DNA of 64,000 nt from DAIRDK01 sp035403225 (GCA_035403225.1 DAONET010000002.1:1-64000); one strand, 5' to 3'. Numbered from the stretch's first letter, positions 40,530 through 50,369 are shown. Numbers and translations are program-made. Notes: generated by a model from the sequence alone, not told the origin.

Positions 40530-41492
40530 ATGTCTTCATTTGCCATTGAAGTAACGTCCCTCTCCAAATCCTATGGCCCGGTCAGAGCCCTGGATGACAT
40601 CTCCTTTTCCACCAGCCGGGGAGAACTTTTTGGATTTATCGGTCCTGACGGAGCCGGTAAGACGACGTTATTCCGGATTCTGACGACTTTACTGATCGCC
40701 GATGCGGGAGAAGCCCGGGTAGAGGGGTTGGATGTGGTGCACGATTACAAGAAGATCCGACGGATGATCGGGTACATGCCCGGTCGTTTCTCCCTGTATC
40801 CCGATCTGACGGTGGAAGAAAACCTTCGCTTTTTCGCCACCATTTTCGGCACTACCATCGAAGAGAATTACGATCTGATCCGCGATATCTACGTGCAGAT
40901 CGAACCCTTCAAACACCGCCGGGCAGGCAAACTCTCGGGTGGCATGAAGCAGAAGCTGGCGCTCTCGTGTGCGCTGATCCACAAACCCGTGGTTCTCTTC
41001 CTGGATGAGCCGACTACCGGAGTAGATGCCGTGTCGCGCCGCGAATTCTGGGAAATGCTGCAACGGTTGAAGGCGGGAGGAATCTCTATCCTTGTATCGA
41101 CCCCTTATATGGACGAAGCCTCGCTTTGCGACCGCGTGGCGCTGATCCAGAACGGGTCGCTCATGGCCATCAGCACCCCGGCCGAAGTAGTAGAGAAATA
41201 TCCGTTGGGACTCTTCTCAGTGTCGTCGTCAAATGTCTATCAGCTATTGCATGATCTGAAAGCTTTCCAACCGGCTTCCGGCGCCTTTGCCTTCGGGCAG
41301 ACGATCCATCTCTCGTTTACACCGGGCTCACTCAAAGAGGAAGAGGTGAATGCTTTTCTGACGGACAAAGGACATACCAACATCAGCGTAAACCGGATCA
41401 AACCGACGATCGAAGATTGTTTCATGGAACTGATGGGAAGTGAGGTGGCCAAGTCAGAATATCAGCATATAACAACAAAAGAAAGACCATGA
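40530..41492 (+). CDS. ABC transporter ATPase (YbhF N-half-like)
   Basis: 320 residues. Walker A is GPDGAGKTT, with Asp in place of the usual Asn, as in the N-terminal half of E. coli YbhF; the signature is LSGGMKQKLALS and Walker B VVLFLDEPTTGVD, with the H-loop replaced by TPYMDEA (Tyr/no His at the usual TH). The last ~90 residues are a C-terminal extension. It overlaps the next ATPase by 4 bp (ATGA), indicating translational coupling and probably a heterodimer with it. Confidence 0.92.
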   Translation: MSSFAIEVTSLSKSYGPVRALDDISFSTSRGELFGFIGPDGAGKTTLFRILTTLLIADAGEARVEGLDVVHDYKKIRRMIGYMPGRFSLYPDLTVEENLRFFATIFGTTIEENYDLIRDIYVQIEPFKHRRAGKLSGGMKQKLALSCALIHKPVVLFLDEPTTGVDAVSRREFWEMLQRLKAGGISILVSTPYMDEASLCDRVALIQNGSLMAISTPAEVVEKYPLGLFSVSSSNVYQLLHDLKAFQPASGAFAFGQTIHLSFTPGSLKEEEVNAFLTDKGHTNISVNRIKPTIEDCFMELMGSEVAKSEYQHITTKERP

Positions 41493-42238
41493 CCATGCCG
41501 GAGAATATCATCATCGTCAAAGACCTGGTGAAAAAGTTCGGGAACTTCACTGCCAACGACCATCTTACGTTTGAAGTGAAGAAAGGCGAGATTTTCGGCT
41601 TCCTGGGCGCCAACGGAGCCGGTAAAACAACCGCGATACGCATCCTGTGCGGTCTTTCGTACCCTACTTCCGGGATCCTTACCGTAGCAGGTTATGATAT
41701 ATACAGCCAACGGGAACTGATCAAGAAAAACATCGGATACATGAGCCAGAAGTTTTCTTTGTACGAAGATCTGACCGTGTTCGAGAACATCCGGTTTTAT
41801 GCCGGAATTTACGGATTATCAAAAAAAGAGATTGAAGAACGTTCGGAGCGTTTGCTGGAGCGGCTCGACCTTCAAACAGCGCGGAACAAACTGATTGCCG
41901 ATATTCCTTTGGGATGGAAGCAGAAACTGGCTCTTTCGGTTGCCATCATCCACGACCCCAAGATCGTCTTCCTGGATGAACCTACCGGAGGGGTGGATCC
42001 GATCACCCGCCGTCAGTTCTGGGACATGATCTTTGAGACCGCCAGAAACGGCATCACAGTGTTTGTCACTACCCATTACATGGATGAAGCCGAGTATTGC
42101 GATCGCGTCTCCATCATGGTCGACGGACGCATCGCCGCTCTCGACACTCCGGCGAACCTGAAAGAGCAGTTCCATGTCGCATCGATGAACGATGTCTTTC
42201 TGCGGCTGGCCCGGTCAAAAGTAACAACGGAGGAATAG
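41489..42238 (+). CDS. ABC transporter ATPase (YbhF C-half-like)
   Basis: 249 residues with canonical Walker A (GANGAGKTT), Walker B (IVFLDEPTGGVD) and H-loop (TTHYMDEAE). The signature motif is IPLGWKQKLALS instead of LSGGQ, a change also seen in YbhF-type halves. Together with the preceding gene it amounts to a split YbhF: one partner has the weak H-loop, the other the weak signature, so the two composite ATP sites are probably unequal. The first ABC-2 permease starts at the base after its stop. Confidence 0.92.
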   Translation: MTMPENIIIVKDLVKKFGNFTANDHLTFEVKKGEIFGFLGANGAGKTTAIRILCGLSYPTSGILTVAGYDIYSQRELIKKNIGYMSQKFSLYEDLTVFENIRFYAGIYGLSKKEIEERSERLLERLDLQTARNKLIADIPLGWKQKLALSVAIIHDPKIVFLDEPTGGVDPITRRQFWDMIFETARNGITVFVTTHYMDEAEYCDRVSIMVDGRIAALDTPANLKEQFHVASMNDVFLRLARSKVTTEE

Positions 42239-43342
42239 ATGAAACGATTCTGGGGATTTGTTGTCAAGGAGTTTTTCCACATTTTCAGGGATTATCGCAC
42301 CCTGCTGATCCTTTTTGGCATGCCTGCCGTGCAGTTGATGCTCTTCGGGTTTGTTCTCACCAATGAGATCAAAGATGCCCGCATTGCCGTGCTCGACCTG
42401 TCGAAAGACGAAACGACACGGAAACTCACCGAAAAAATCACCTCTTCAGGATACTTCCTCCTCGACCGTAATCTGAGTTCTTTCAACCAGATCGAACCTG
42501 CCTTCCGCGAAGGAAACATCAAGATGGTGATCGTATTCGGAAAGGATTTCGAAAAAAAACTGAAAAAAGAGAATGCGGCGAAGGTGCAGCTCATCGGCGA
42601 CGCCTCTGATCCGAATACCGCCAATATCCTGGTCAACTATGCTTCCGGTATTCTGAACAGTTCCCTGTTGACTATGAATGCCGGACAGATCCCGTTGCAA
42701 ATCCTACCGGAAACCCGCATGCTATACAACCCTGAACTGAAGGGAGTGTACATGTTCGTTCCCGGATTAATGGCTATGCTGATGATCCTGATCTCGGCGC
42801 TCATGACCTCCATTTCCATCACCAAGGAAAAAGAAACCGGTACCATGGAACTGCTCCTCGCCTCCCCGCTCCGGCCGGCTCAGATCATCATCGGGAAAGT
42901 GTTTCCTTACGTTTTCCTGGCCTTCATTGATGCCTGCGTCATCCTGTTGCTGGCGAACCTCGTCTTTGGCGTACCACTGGCAGGAAGTGTTTTCCTGCTA
43001 CTCCTCGAAACACTGCTGTATATCATCATGGCACTTTCACTGGGGATCCTCGTCTCCACGGTCACCAACAGTCAGCAAATCGCCATGATGGTGTCGCTGA
43101 TGGCCCTGATGCTCCCCACCATCCTGCTCAGCGGCTTTATCTTCCCCATCGCCAACATGCCCCAGATTATGCAATGGTTGTGCGCCGTGATGCCACCCAA
43201 ATATTATATCATCATTATCAAGGGGATTATGTTGCAGGGAAACGGGCTGGCATTCCTTTGGCGGGAGACACTGGTGTTGGTAGGTTTCACTACCATCTTT
43301 ATCCTCTTAAGTATCAAGAATTTTAAAACACGACTGGCCTGA
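42239..43342 (+). CDS. ABC-2 permease (YbhS/R-like), first
   Basis: 367 residues with the ABC-2 layout: one N-terminal TM helix (~20-40), a large extracytoplasmic domain (~45-170), then five TM helices. The ITKEKETGTMELLLASPLRP motif marks the coupling region facing the ATPase. The start directly follows the stop of the ATPase. It pairs with the second permease; together they would expel a hydrophobic compound or drug. Confidence 0.92.
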   Translation: MKRFWGFVVKEFFHIFRDYRTLLILFGMPAVQLMLFGFVLTNEIKDARIAVLDLSKDETTRKLTEKITSSGYFLLDRNLSSFNQIEPAFREGNIKMVIVFGKDFEKKLKKENAAKVQLIGDASDPNTANILVNYASGILNSSLLTMNAGQIPLQILPETRMLYNPELKGVYMFVPGLMAMLMILISALMTSISITKEKETGTMELLLASPLRPAQIIIGKVFPYVFLAFIDACVILLLANLVFGVPLAGSVFLLLLETLLYIIMALSLGILVSTVTNSQQIAMMVSLMALMLPTILLSGFIFPIANMPQIMQWLCAVMPPKYYIIIIKGIMLQGNGLAFLWRETLVLVGFTTIFILLSIKNFKTRLA

Positions 43343-43344
43343 TC

Positions 43345-44463
43345 ATGAAAACACTGCGCTATATCATTCAGAAAGAGTTCATTCAGGTTTTTCGGAACAA
43401 ACGGATGCTGCCGATCATTTTTGTTCTTCCCCTGGTCCAACTACTGATCCTGGTTAATGCGGCCACTTTCGATATGAAGAACATCCGGATGGCCGTAGTA
43501 GATCTTGACATGTCGGGAAGCTCCAGGGGTATTATCAGCAAATATGAAGGATCGCCATTCTACAAGATCGTCTATACAACATATTCTGTGAAAGAGGCGC
43601 AGGAACAGATGCAGCGGGGCAATACAGACATGATCATGGTGATTCCGGCGGATTTTGAAAAAGATCTCGTCACCCGGAATCGTGCCGGGGTTCAGTTTAT
43701 CATCAATGCCATCAACGGCGCCAGCGCCGGGCTGATGAACGCTTACAGCACCCAGATCCTCATGAGTTATAACCGGTCGGTGATGGCGGAATGGCTCACA
43801 CCATCGCAGTTGGCAGGCATCCAGGTGATTCAGAGTGAGAACAGCTTCTGGTACAATCCGAAACTGAACTATAAAACTTACATGGTACCCGGCATCCTCG
43901 TGCTTCTGGTGACCATCGTCGGATTTTTATTGTCCGGGATGAATATTGTACGCGAAAAAGAGATCGGCACGATCGAGCAGATCAACGTCACCCCCATCCG
44001 CAAATCGCAATTCATTGCAGGAAAGCTTATTCCGTTTTGGATTATTGCCTTGTTCGAGCTCGCTTTCGGACTCACCCTGGGCAAATTAATCTTTGATATT
44101 CCCATCGTTGGAAGCCTTTGGCTGATCTTTTTATCCGGGGGAATTTATCTTTTTGTTATCTTGGGCTTCGGTTTGCTGGTCTCCACCATGACCAATACGC
44201 AACAACAGGCTATGTTGGTGTCGTTCTTTTTCATGGTGGTGTTTATTCTGATGAGCGGCCTTTTCACGTCGGTGGAAAGCATGCCGGTATGGGCACAGGA
44301 GGTGAACCGGATCAACCCGCTGGCCTACTTCATCAGAATCATGCGCATGGTAATGCTGAAAGGATCTACCTTGCATGACATCAGCAGCCCGTTGATCGCT
44401 CTCGGCATTTATGCCGTGGTGATTATATCGCTTGCGGTAAGAAGATACAGGAAGGTTGCATAA
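43345..44463 (+). CDS. ABC-2 permease (YbhS/R-like), second
   Basis: 372 residues with the same topology as its neighbour, with which it shares motifs such as REKEIGTIEQINVTPIRKSQ (coupling helix) and STMTNTQQQAM. It is the last gene of the seven-gene exporter unit (TetR, channel, adaptor, two ATPases, two permeases). The MltF-like gene follows at 9 bp and may be on the same transcript. Confidence 0.92.
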   Translation: MKTLRYIIQKEFIQVFRNKRMLPIIFVLPLVQLLILVNAATFDMKNIRMAVVDLDMSGSSRGIISKYEGSPFYKIVYTTYSVKEAQEQMQRGNTDMIMVIPADFEKDLVTRNRAGVQFIINAINGASAGLMNAYSTQILMSYNRSVMAEWLTPSQLAGIQVIQSENSFWYNPKLNYKTYMVPGILVLLVTIVGFLLSGMNIVREKEIGTIEQINVTPIRKSQFIAGKLIPFWIIALFELAFGLTLGKLIFDIPIVGSLWLIFLSGGIYLFVILGFGLLVSTMTNTQQQAMLVSFFFMVVFILMSGLFTSVESMPVWAQEVNRINPLAYFIRIMRMVMLKGSTLHDISSPLIALGIYAVVIISLAVRRYRKVA

Positions 44464-44472
44464 CAAAGATCA

Positions 44473-45882
44473 TTGAAAACCAACGGAAGTGCAAAAAGAG
44501 TCCTGAGTGTGATCACGATGACAGCCGTTGTCATCGTGATTATCTATTTTATCACCGCTCATCTTCTCGAAGACAAAAATGTCATCTCCAAAAGCCAGAT
44601 ACAGCGGATCAGGGAACGTGGTTACCTCCTGGCCGCCACCGATAAGAACACCCTGAATTATTTCATCTACCGGGGGGAAGCCATGGGTTACCAGCTGGAG
44701 CTGCTCGAATCGTTTGCGCATTATCTGGGAGTCCCGCTCCGGCTCATTGCGTGCGATAATATCTCCCGGATGGAGTATTATCTTACCTACCGGGCCGCTG
44801 ATATCATCGCCCTGAACCTGCCGGTCAGCTCAAAAGGCGAGAACCATGCCCATTTCACGCACTCGTTTGGCGAAACAAAGCTGGTGGTCGTTCAGCGGCA
44901 GGCCAGTTCCCGGGCCTCGCTGCATGAGCTCGAAGGAGACACCATCTATGTCAGAGCCAATCCCTTCATGACTTCATTATACGACCTTATCAAATCCGAA
45001 GGAAATAACCACATCGTCCTCCATGAGGTGGCAGATACCAGCCAGACTGATCTCGTCCGAATGGTCTCGGAAGGCTCCATCCCGTTCACCCTGTGCGAAC
45101 AGAACCTGGCTATCGTGATGCAACGGGCCTATACCAATCTCAATGTCGGATTAGAAGTCAGCGAACCCTTTGAATATGCCTGGTCGACATACAACAAATC
45201 CGACTCCCTGGCCACCATGCTCAATTCCTGGATCGATTCCATACAAGAATCGAGGAAGATGAGAAAGATCTATACTCTCTATTTCGAAAGTCAGAAGACA
45301 ACGGGTTTTCTGACCGGAAAATATTCTTCCATCCTGTCTCATTCCATCTCCCCTTACGACCGGGAGATCATGAGTTACAGTAAGATCATCGGCTGGGACT
45401 GGCGGCTTATCGCCTCATTGATGTATGAAGAATCGAATTTCCTGCAGGGGCAGGTCTCACACCACAGCGCTTCGGGCCTGATGCAGATGGTGCCTGAGAC
45501 TGCCGAGAAATTTGGTCTTGACAGCACATCCGGTCCGGCTCACCAGATTGCCGCAGGGATCAAGTACCTCAAGTGGATCGATAAACAGTTGCCCGATGAG
45601 ATCATCGACCAACGGGAACGGGTGAGCTTCATCCTGGCTTCCTATAACGTAGGTATCGGCCGGGTGCTGGCCTTGCGGAAGAAAGCCAGCCATTACGGAA
45701 AAGATCCCAACCGGTGGCATGGGCATGTAGAATATTATCTGCTGAAACGATCGAGGAAAGATCCGTATGCCAAATCCGACGCCATGAGTGTCTTCCCGGT
45801 GAACTATTCCACCGAAGGGTATGTAGATGGCATTGTGGCCCGCTATCTGCATTACCGGAACCTGATCCCGATAAAACCCTAG
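44473..45882 (+). CDS. MltF-like membrane-bound lytic transglycosylase
   Basis: About 469 residues from TTG 44473; no good ATG precedes the membrane segment (residues ~10-30), so the start is uncertain. Residues ~50-280 are a periplasmic binding-protein-type module (RGYLLAATDKNTLNYF; MVSEGSIPFTLCEQNLAI). Residues ~295-460 are a family-1E lytic transglycosylase: MYEESNFLQG with catalytic-type E320, then SASGLMQMVPETAEKFG and ASYNVGIGRVL. It cleaves peptidoglycan to 1,6-anhydro products, with the first module as an allosteric muropeptide sensor. It may simply be read through from the exporter operon. Confidence 0.87.
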   Translation: MKTNGSAKRVLSVITMTAVVIVIIYFITAHLLEDKNVISKSQIQRIRERGYLLAATDKNTLNYFIYRGEAMGYQLELLESFAHYLGVPLRLIACDNISRMEYYLTYRAADIIALNLPVSSKGENHAHFTHSFGETKLVVVQRQASSRASLHELEGDTIYVRANPFMTSLYDLIKSEGNNHIVLHEVADTSQTDLVRMVSEGSIPFTLCEQNLAIVMQRAYTNLNVGLEVSEPFEYAWSTYNKSDSLATMLNSWIDSIQESRKMRKIYTLYFESQKTTGFLTGKYSSILSHSISPYDREIMSYSKIIGWDWRLIASLMYEESNFLQGQVSHHSASGLMQMVPETAEKFGLDSTSGPAHQIAAGIKYLKWIDKQLPDEIIDQRERVSFILASYNVGIGRVLALRKKASHYGKDPNRWHGHVEYYLLKRSRKDPYAKSDAMSVFPVNYSTEGYVDGIVARYLHYRNLIPIKP

Positions 45883-45907
45883 CGCCTGCTGTCTTTAGGA
45901 CAACCTG

Positions 45908-46918
45908 TCAGCCGGCCTGGTCCTTCAGAAAACATTCACAGGTCTCCCTGATCGTGTCTTCCATCCCGCGAAATTCAAAACCCAACTTCTTGCAGACTTT
46001 ATCGCTTGAGTACAGGTACACCTGCGAGGCCGTTACCGCCATTTCGCGTGTTATCTCCGGTTTCGTTCTTCTGATGGCGCTGTAAACGGCATCCAGTCGC
46101 CAGGCTATTCCGGTAAGGAACGGCGGTACAATGATCGTGGGTGCCGGCTTCTTCAGGTATTTCGCGATCAGAGAAAAATAGTCGAGATAAGAAACGTTGG
46201 CGGCAGAAACGACAAACCGTTCTCCGAAACATTCTCGTTCCATCAGCAATGTCATGACCTTTACCAGATCCCGCACGTCCACATACCCGTTGATCCCGCG
46301 GGTAGCAAACTTCAGTCCTTTGTTCACCAGCCGGAACAACCCGGAGTTGCCGTCCCAGAATCCCGGCCCGACGATGACGGAAGGGTTCACGATCACCGCC
46401 GTCAATCCCTCTTCCATGCCACGCCACACCTCGCGCTCAGCGCCATATTTACTCTGTGAGTACACGGTATTTTTCGGCGAAGGCACCCAATAAGTCTCTT
46501 CGTTGGTGAGCCCATCGTTTTCCGCCCTTCCAAGGGTGGCGATGGAACTGACATGACAGAATTTCTTTACACCGGCATGTATGGAAAGATTTACCAGGTT
46601 GGCTGTTCCTTCCACATTCACTTTCATCATGGTTGGAAAGTCGTGCGAGTGGAAGGAAACGACGGCTCCGGCGTGATATACCTCGCTGACTCCGTCCAGC
46701 GCCTGTTCCAGCGCGCCAAGGTCCAGCAGGTCAGCGTCAACCCATTCGATACGGGAAAAAAGCTCATCCGGCTGAGCAGCGTAATATCCGAAGATCTTCC
46801 GTACCATGGCTTCGCGGCCCGGCCGGTGACGGATGGCCCGGACTTTTTTGCCCGAGCTGATGAGTTCAAACAGAAGATGGCTGCCCAGCAGGCCTGTTCC
46901 ACCAGTGACAAGGATCAT
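45908..46918 (-). CDS. NAD(P)-dependent epimerase/dehydratase (extended SDR)
   Basis: 336 residues. The Rossmann start is VTGGTGLLGSHL (GxxGxxG) and the active site is YSQSK in NTVYSQSKYGAEREVW, with Ser in HVSSIAT. The best-matching groups are dihydroflavonol reductase-like or sugar-nucleotide enzymes in Bacteroidota; the substrate cannot be told. No membrane segment. It is 32 bp downstream of the surface-antigen barrel gene on the same strand. Confidence 0.85.
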   Translation of the reverse strand: MILVTGGTGLLGSHLLFELISSGKKVRAIRHRPGREAMVRKIFGYYAAQPDELFSRIEWVDADLLDLGALEQALDGVSEVYHAGAVVSFHSHDFPTMMKVNVEGTANLVNLSIHAGVKKFCHVSSIATLGRAENDGLTNEETYWVPSPKNTVYSQSKYGAEREVWRGMEEGLTAVIVNPSVIVGPGFWDGNSGLFRLVNKGLKFATRGINGYVDVRDLVKVMTLLMERECFGERFVVSAANVSYLDYFSLIAKYLKKPAPTIIVPPFLTGIAWRLDAVYSAIRRTKPEITREMAVTASQVYLYSSDKVCKKLGFEFRGMEDTIRETCECFLKDQAG

Positions 46919-46950
46919 ACAACATCGTTTGTCACAAAAGTATTGAAAAA

Positions 46951-48303
46951 TCAGAAGATGTATCCCAATCCCACATACACACCCGTGTTATCATCACGCC
47001 GGTCGATGGCTTTGCCCAGGTCAACAGCGATGATGAAGTTCTGGTTCATGGCCAGCCGGATGCCTCCCCCGACACCGATATGCGGGGTATCCTCTCCGGA
47101 ACTGAAATATTGTGAACGATCTACGCCGACAGGGATCCCGTTCTGATCGACTTTCCGCTCCTGTACCACCATGCCTGCATCGGCAAAAGCGTTCAGGGCG
47201 ACATACCAGTTCTGCCTGATCCAACGGAAACGGCAGAATTTCCAGCGAAACTCCGTATTGGCAAAAGCCACGCCGTCGCCCGTCACCCGGTTGCGGAGGA
47301 TGCCGCGGATGGTATTCGAACCGCCCAGTCCATCCACCGTCGTGGTCAGCGCATAGGAATTGATCATGTAGGGCAGAAAATAGAACGGCGCTTTCCCTGC
47401 GATGGTACCCAGGTACCCGATACGGTATGCGAACGAGAGATCGTTTGGGATGATGGTGAAATATTGCCGGTGAGTGACCGCCAGCCGCATGAAGCTGTAA
47501 TCATCATCCCCCAGGAAACCTGGCGCCATGACCAGGATCACTTCGCTCCAGATCCCTTTCATCGGATTAGGCTCGTTATCACGGGTATCCCAGATCAGTC
47601 CTGCCTTTACAAAATTATTCATGCCACCGTCACGTTCCTCTTTCTCCAGGATATTCCAGTCGCAATAGTGTTCATACAACCCGGCCGTATCGGGGAGTTT
47701 CTCATCCTGTTTTTTCCCCTTATTCAACCGGTCAATATCCACAGAGCCAATCTCGAAATTCATGAAAGTGATCCCGGCCAGCCATTTGAGATGGCTGGTG
47801 AACAGTCTTCCCTGAAAATCGGCGCCGATACGAAGCATCTTACGTTCATGACGGTAGAACATGCGTGTGTAATATTCATCCGATTCGTCATCAGACCATT
47901 CTTTATTAAACACAGCCTGAAACCCGTTGAATCCGTAAAAGTCCAGCGCCCGTTCGGTGAGATAGGTGACGTTGGCTGTTAACCTGACTGGCTTCAGCAG
48001 TTTTTCCGAATCATAAAAAAACTGATAGATGCCTCCTCCCTTGGTCGTCCAGGAACATTCGGTATAAAACTGATGATCGTACTTCGGGTAAATGGAACCG
48101 TCGCCATAATCGAACAGGTTGACCAGCGCCCCGAATTGTAGACCGATATCTGAATTGTATCCGAGGACCGGAAGTGCGCCAAAATTCCATCCTTTTTTAC
48201 TCTTTTCCAGTGAAGACGAGTCGGTGAGCATATCCTGCGCGTACATCCCGGAAGAAATCAGCAGGAACACGCAGATCCCCGGGAAGCGTAAGAGGTGTTT
48301 CAT
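46951..48303 (-). CDS. Outer-membrane barrel, BamA/Omp85-like surface antigen
   Basis: 450 residues from ATG 48303 with a signal peptide (1-20, ending GMYAQ); an open stretch upstream overlaps the promoter of the divergent MFS gene and is not needed. There are no POTRA domains. The remainder is strand-rich with BamA-type features: GLIWDTRDNEPNPMKGIW and GLGGSNTIRGILRNRV (the L6-type loop VRGF-like motif), and an aromatic C-terminus (GLGYIF). A passive or lipid-associated outer-membrane barrel (patatin C-domain-like) is likely; role unknown. Confidence 0.75.
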   Translation of the reverse strand: MKHLLRFPGICVFLLISSGMYAQDMLTDSSSLEKSKKGWNFGALPVLGYNSDIGLQFGALVNLFDYGDGSIYPKYDHQFYTECSWTTKGGGIYQFFYDSEKLLKPVRLTANVTYLTERALDFYGFNGFQAVFNKEWSDDESDEYYTRMFYRHERKMLRIGADFQGRLFTSHLKWLAGITFMNFEIGSVDIDRLNKGKKQDEKLPDTAGLYEHYCDWNILEKEERDGGMNNFVKAGLIWDTRDNEPNPMKGIWSEVILVMAPGFLGDDDYSFMRLAVTHRQYFTIIPNDLSFAYRIGYLGTIAGKAPFYFLPYMINSYALTTTVDGLGGSNTIRGILRNRVTGDGVAFANTEFRWKFCRFRWIRQNWYVALNAFADAGMVVQERKVDQNGIPVGVDRSQYFSSGEDTPHIGVGGGIRLAMNQNFIIAVDLGKAIDRRDDNTGVYVGLGYIF

Positions 48304-48367
48304 GTTTTCTGATTTGCTTTTAAAAGTACTCTTTTTTCGCGACAGCCAAACGGTTTCAGATTTTCCG

Positions 48368-48375
48368 TACTTTTG
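48368..48375 (+). promoter_or_regulatory. -7 box for the UMF1-type MFS gene
   Basis: TACTTTTG, full match, 61 bp before the ATG. On the other strand a weaker TACTTTTA lies upstream of the barrel gene, so the region is a divergent promoter. Confidence 0.45.
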
Positions 48376-48436
48376 ACGACACAGAAAAAAGATTCCCTGG
48401 TGTTGCCAGCCGAGGGCAAAAGAAAAATTACAGCGA

Positions 48437-49786
48437 ATGAATGAGGTGATCGACCAAGTCCAGGCTGCTACGATCGTGCAGGGGGATAAAAAAGTCATCA
48501 AGGGATGGGTTATCTATGATTGGGCGAATTCTGTTTACCAATTGACCATTGCCTCCACGATCTTTCCGATCTATTACAACAACATCACCCACACCAACAA
48601 CGATTTCACCGTTAGTTTTTTTGGAGCGAAAGTGATCAACACGGTGCTGTATTCCTGGACCATTGCCGCTGCTTATCTGCTGGTGGCGGTATTCTCTCCC
48701 TTATTCAGTTCCCTGGCCGATTATACCGGGAGAAGGAAGATCTTCATGGAAGTGTTTACCTGGATCGGTGCGTTATCGTGCGGGTTATTGTTCTTTTTCG
48801 ATAAGACGACCGTCGAGTTGGGGGTGATCGCTTTCGGGCTGGCTACGTTAGGCTATGCAGGGAGCATTGTCTTTTACAATTCATTCCTGCCGGTGATCGC
48901 TCCGCCGAAAGACCAGGACCGTATCAGTGCACGTGGTTACTCGATGGGCTATCTGGGCGGGGTAGTGCTTCTTCTGTTTAACCTGACGATGATCCTTCAA
49001 CCCGGCTGGTACGGTATTCCCGACAACTCCACCCTGCCGGCCCGGATCTCCTTCGCTACCGTCTTTGCCTGGTGGATTGGGTTCTCGCAGATCACGTTTG
49101 CCTGCCTGCCCAAATATACTTACCAGAGACGGGAAGGCCGGAAGAATGTCCTGCTCAATGGATATGCAGAACTGCGGATGGTGTTCAAGAGGGTCACCAA
49201 ATCGCGTGTGCTGAGTTGCTATCTCATTGGTTTTTTCTTCATGATGATGGGATTGCTCACGGTGATGTTCATGGCTGCCACCTACGGCGAAAAAGAACTC
49301 GGGCTTTCTGATGAGGTCCTGATCCCCACCATCCTGGTGATTCAGCTGGTCGGCATGTTCGGCGCCTGGTCCTTCGCCCGTATCTCCGATCGCATCGGTA
49401 ACTTCCGCGCCCTGATGATCTGCCTCATCACCTGGATCCTGATCTGCCTCGGCGTCTTCTTCATCAGGGGTGCCGTTGGCTTCATGATCGCCGCTTTCTT
49501 TATCGGTATCGTCATGGGCGGATCGCAGTCGCTGGCTCGTTCTACCTACTCCAAGCTGCTTCCCGATACCACCGATCACACCTCATTCTTCAGTTTCTTC
49601 GATGTCATGGAAAAACTGGCTACCGTACTCGGCCTCTTCAGCTTCGGATTTATTGAAGCAATCACCGGGAGCATGCGTTCTTCCGTCCTGGCTATCGGCA
49701 TCTTCTTTGCCATCGGACTTCTCTTTTTTCTTCCGGTCGGTCACTATTTTTTGAAAACAGGGAAAAAAGTGTCATCTTTGTCTTAA
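48437..49786 (+). CDS. MFS transporter, UMF1/Atg22-like
   Basis: 449 residues with 12 predicted TM helices. The UMF1 family opening is KGWVIYDWANSVYQLTIAST, followed by SSLADYTGRRKIFMEVF in the loop 2-3 motif and GSQSLARSTYSKLLPD between TM 8 and 10 or so. Atg22-like proteins export amino acids from the yeast vacuole; the bacterial members' substrates are unknown. It is 19 bp upstream of a lipoprotein gene and 583 bp upstream of a PepSY-type gene on the same strand, possibly one operon. Confidence 0.85.
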   Translation: MNEVIDQVQAATIVQGDKKVIKGWVIYDWANSVYQLTIASTIFPIYYNNITHTNNDFTVSFFGAKVINTVLYSWTIAAAYLLVAVFSPLFSSLADYTGRRKIFMEVFTWIGALSCGLLFFFDKTTVELGVIAFGLATLGYAGSIVFYNSFLPVIAPPKDQDRISARGYSMGYLGGVVLLLFNLTMILQPGWYGIPDNSTLPARISFATVFAWWIGFSQITFACLPKYTYQRREGRKNVLLNGYAELRMVFKRVTKSRVLSCYLIGFFFMMMGLLTVMFMAATYGEKELGLSDEVLIPTILVIQLVGMFGAWSFARISDRIGNFRALMICLITWILICLGVFFIRGAVGFMIAAFFIGIVMGGSQSLARSTYSKLLPDTTDHTSFFSFFDVMEKLATVLGLFSFGFIEAITGSMRSSVLAIGIFFAIGLLFFLPVGHYFLKTGKKVSSLS

Positions 49787-49805
49787 ACTAACACCTTTAC
49801 CCATT

Positions 49806-50348
49806 ATGAAAAAACTGTACGCCATCATCCTCCTGATGGGCGCGATCCTTGTTTCATGCAACACCGGAACTAAAAAGGACGCCTCCGACAACACTGCCAC
49901 CATCACGGTAGCTTCTTTCGACACCGCCGCTTACCGGTACGTTGAAAAACCGGTCAATATCGAAGGTACCGTCACCCACATCTGCAAACACAGTGGAAAA
50001 CGCATGTTCCTGGCCGACGGCAACGACAGTGTCCTGGTGGAAATCACTACCGGCCCCGAAATAACAAAGTTCGACGAAACCCTGATGGGAAGCCGGGTGA
50101 AAGTCTCCGGGATCCTGAAAGAACTCCGTATTGATGATAAGTACCTGAACGAATGGGAAGCAGAATTGAAGAAACCGGCCGAAAACCACGAAGCAGGAGT
50201 TCATACCGGACAAAAAGGCCATGAAGATCAGACTGCAGACGATAAGTTTGCCCAGATCAATGCCTACCGGGATCAGATCAAAGCCAGCGGAACAGACCAT
50301 CTTTCGTTCTATTCCATCGAAGCGACATCTGTTTCCGAAGTAAAATAA
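49806..50348 (+). CDS. Putative lipoprotein with OB-like core
   Basis: 180 residues with a clear lipobox (AILVSC18N). Residues ~45-115 alternate in a way that suggests an OB-fold (VNIEGTVTHICKHSGKRMFLADG; GSRVKVSGILKELRID), and one Cys-His pair (CKHS) is visible. The tail is charged and poorly conserved. The PepSY-type gene begins 21 bp later. No precise function; a metal- or redox-related periplasmic role is a guess from the Cys/His residues and neighbour. Confidence 0.55.
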   Translation: MKKLYAIILLMGAILVSCNTGTKKDASDNTATITVASFDTAAYRYVEKPVNIEGTVTHICKHSGKRMFLADGNDSVLVEITTGPEITKFDETLMGSRVKVSGILKELRIDDKYLNEWEAELKKPAENHEAGVHTGQKGHEDQTADDKFAQINAYRDQIKASGTDHLSFYSIEATSVSEVK

Positions 50349-50369
50349 AACCATGACATCCTTCTCTTT

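Noticed and set aside
48304..48501. 66-residue extension of the outer-membrane barrel protein
   Set aside because: A clean signal peptide begins at ATG 48303; the extension covers a divergent promoter region.
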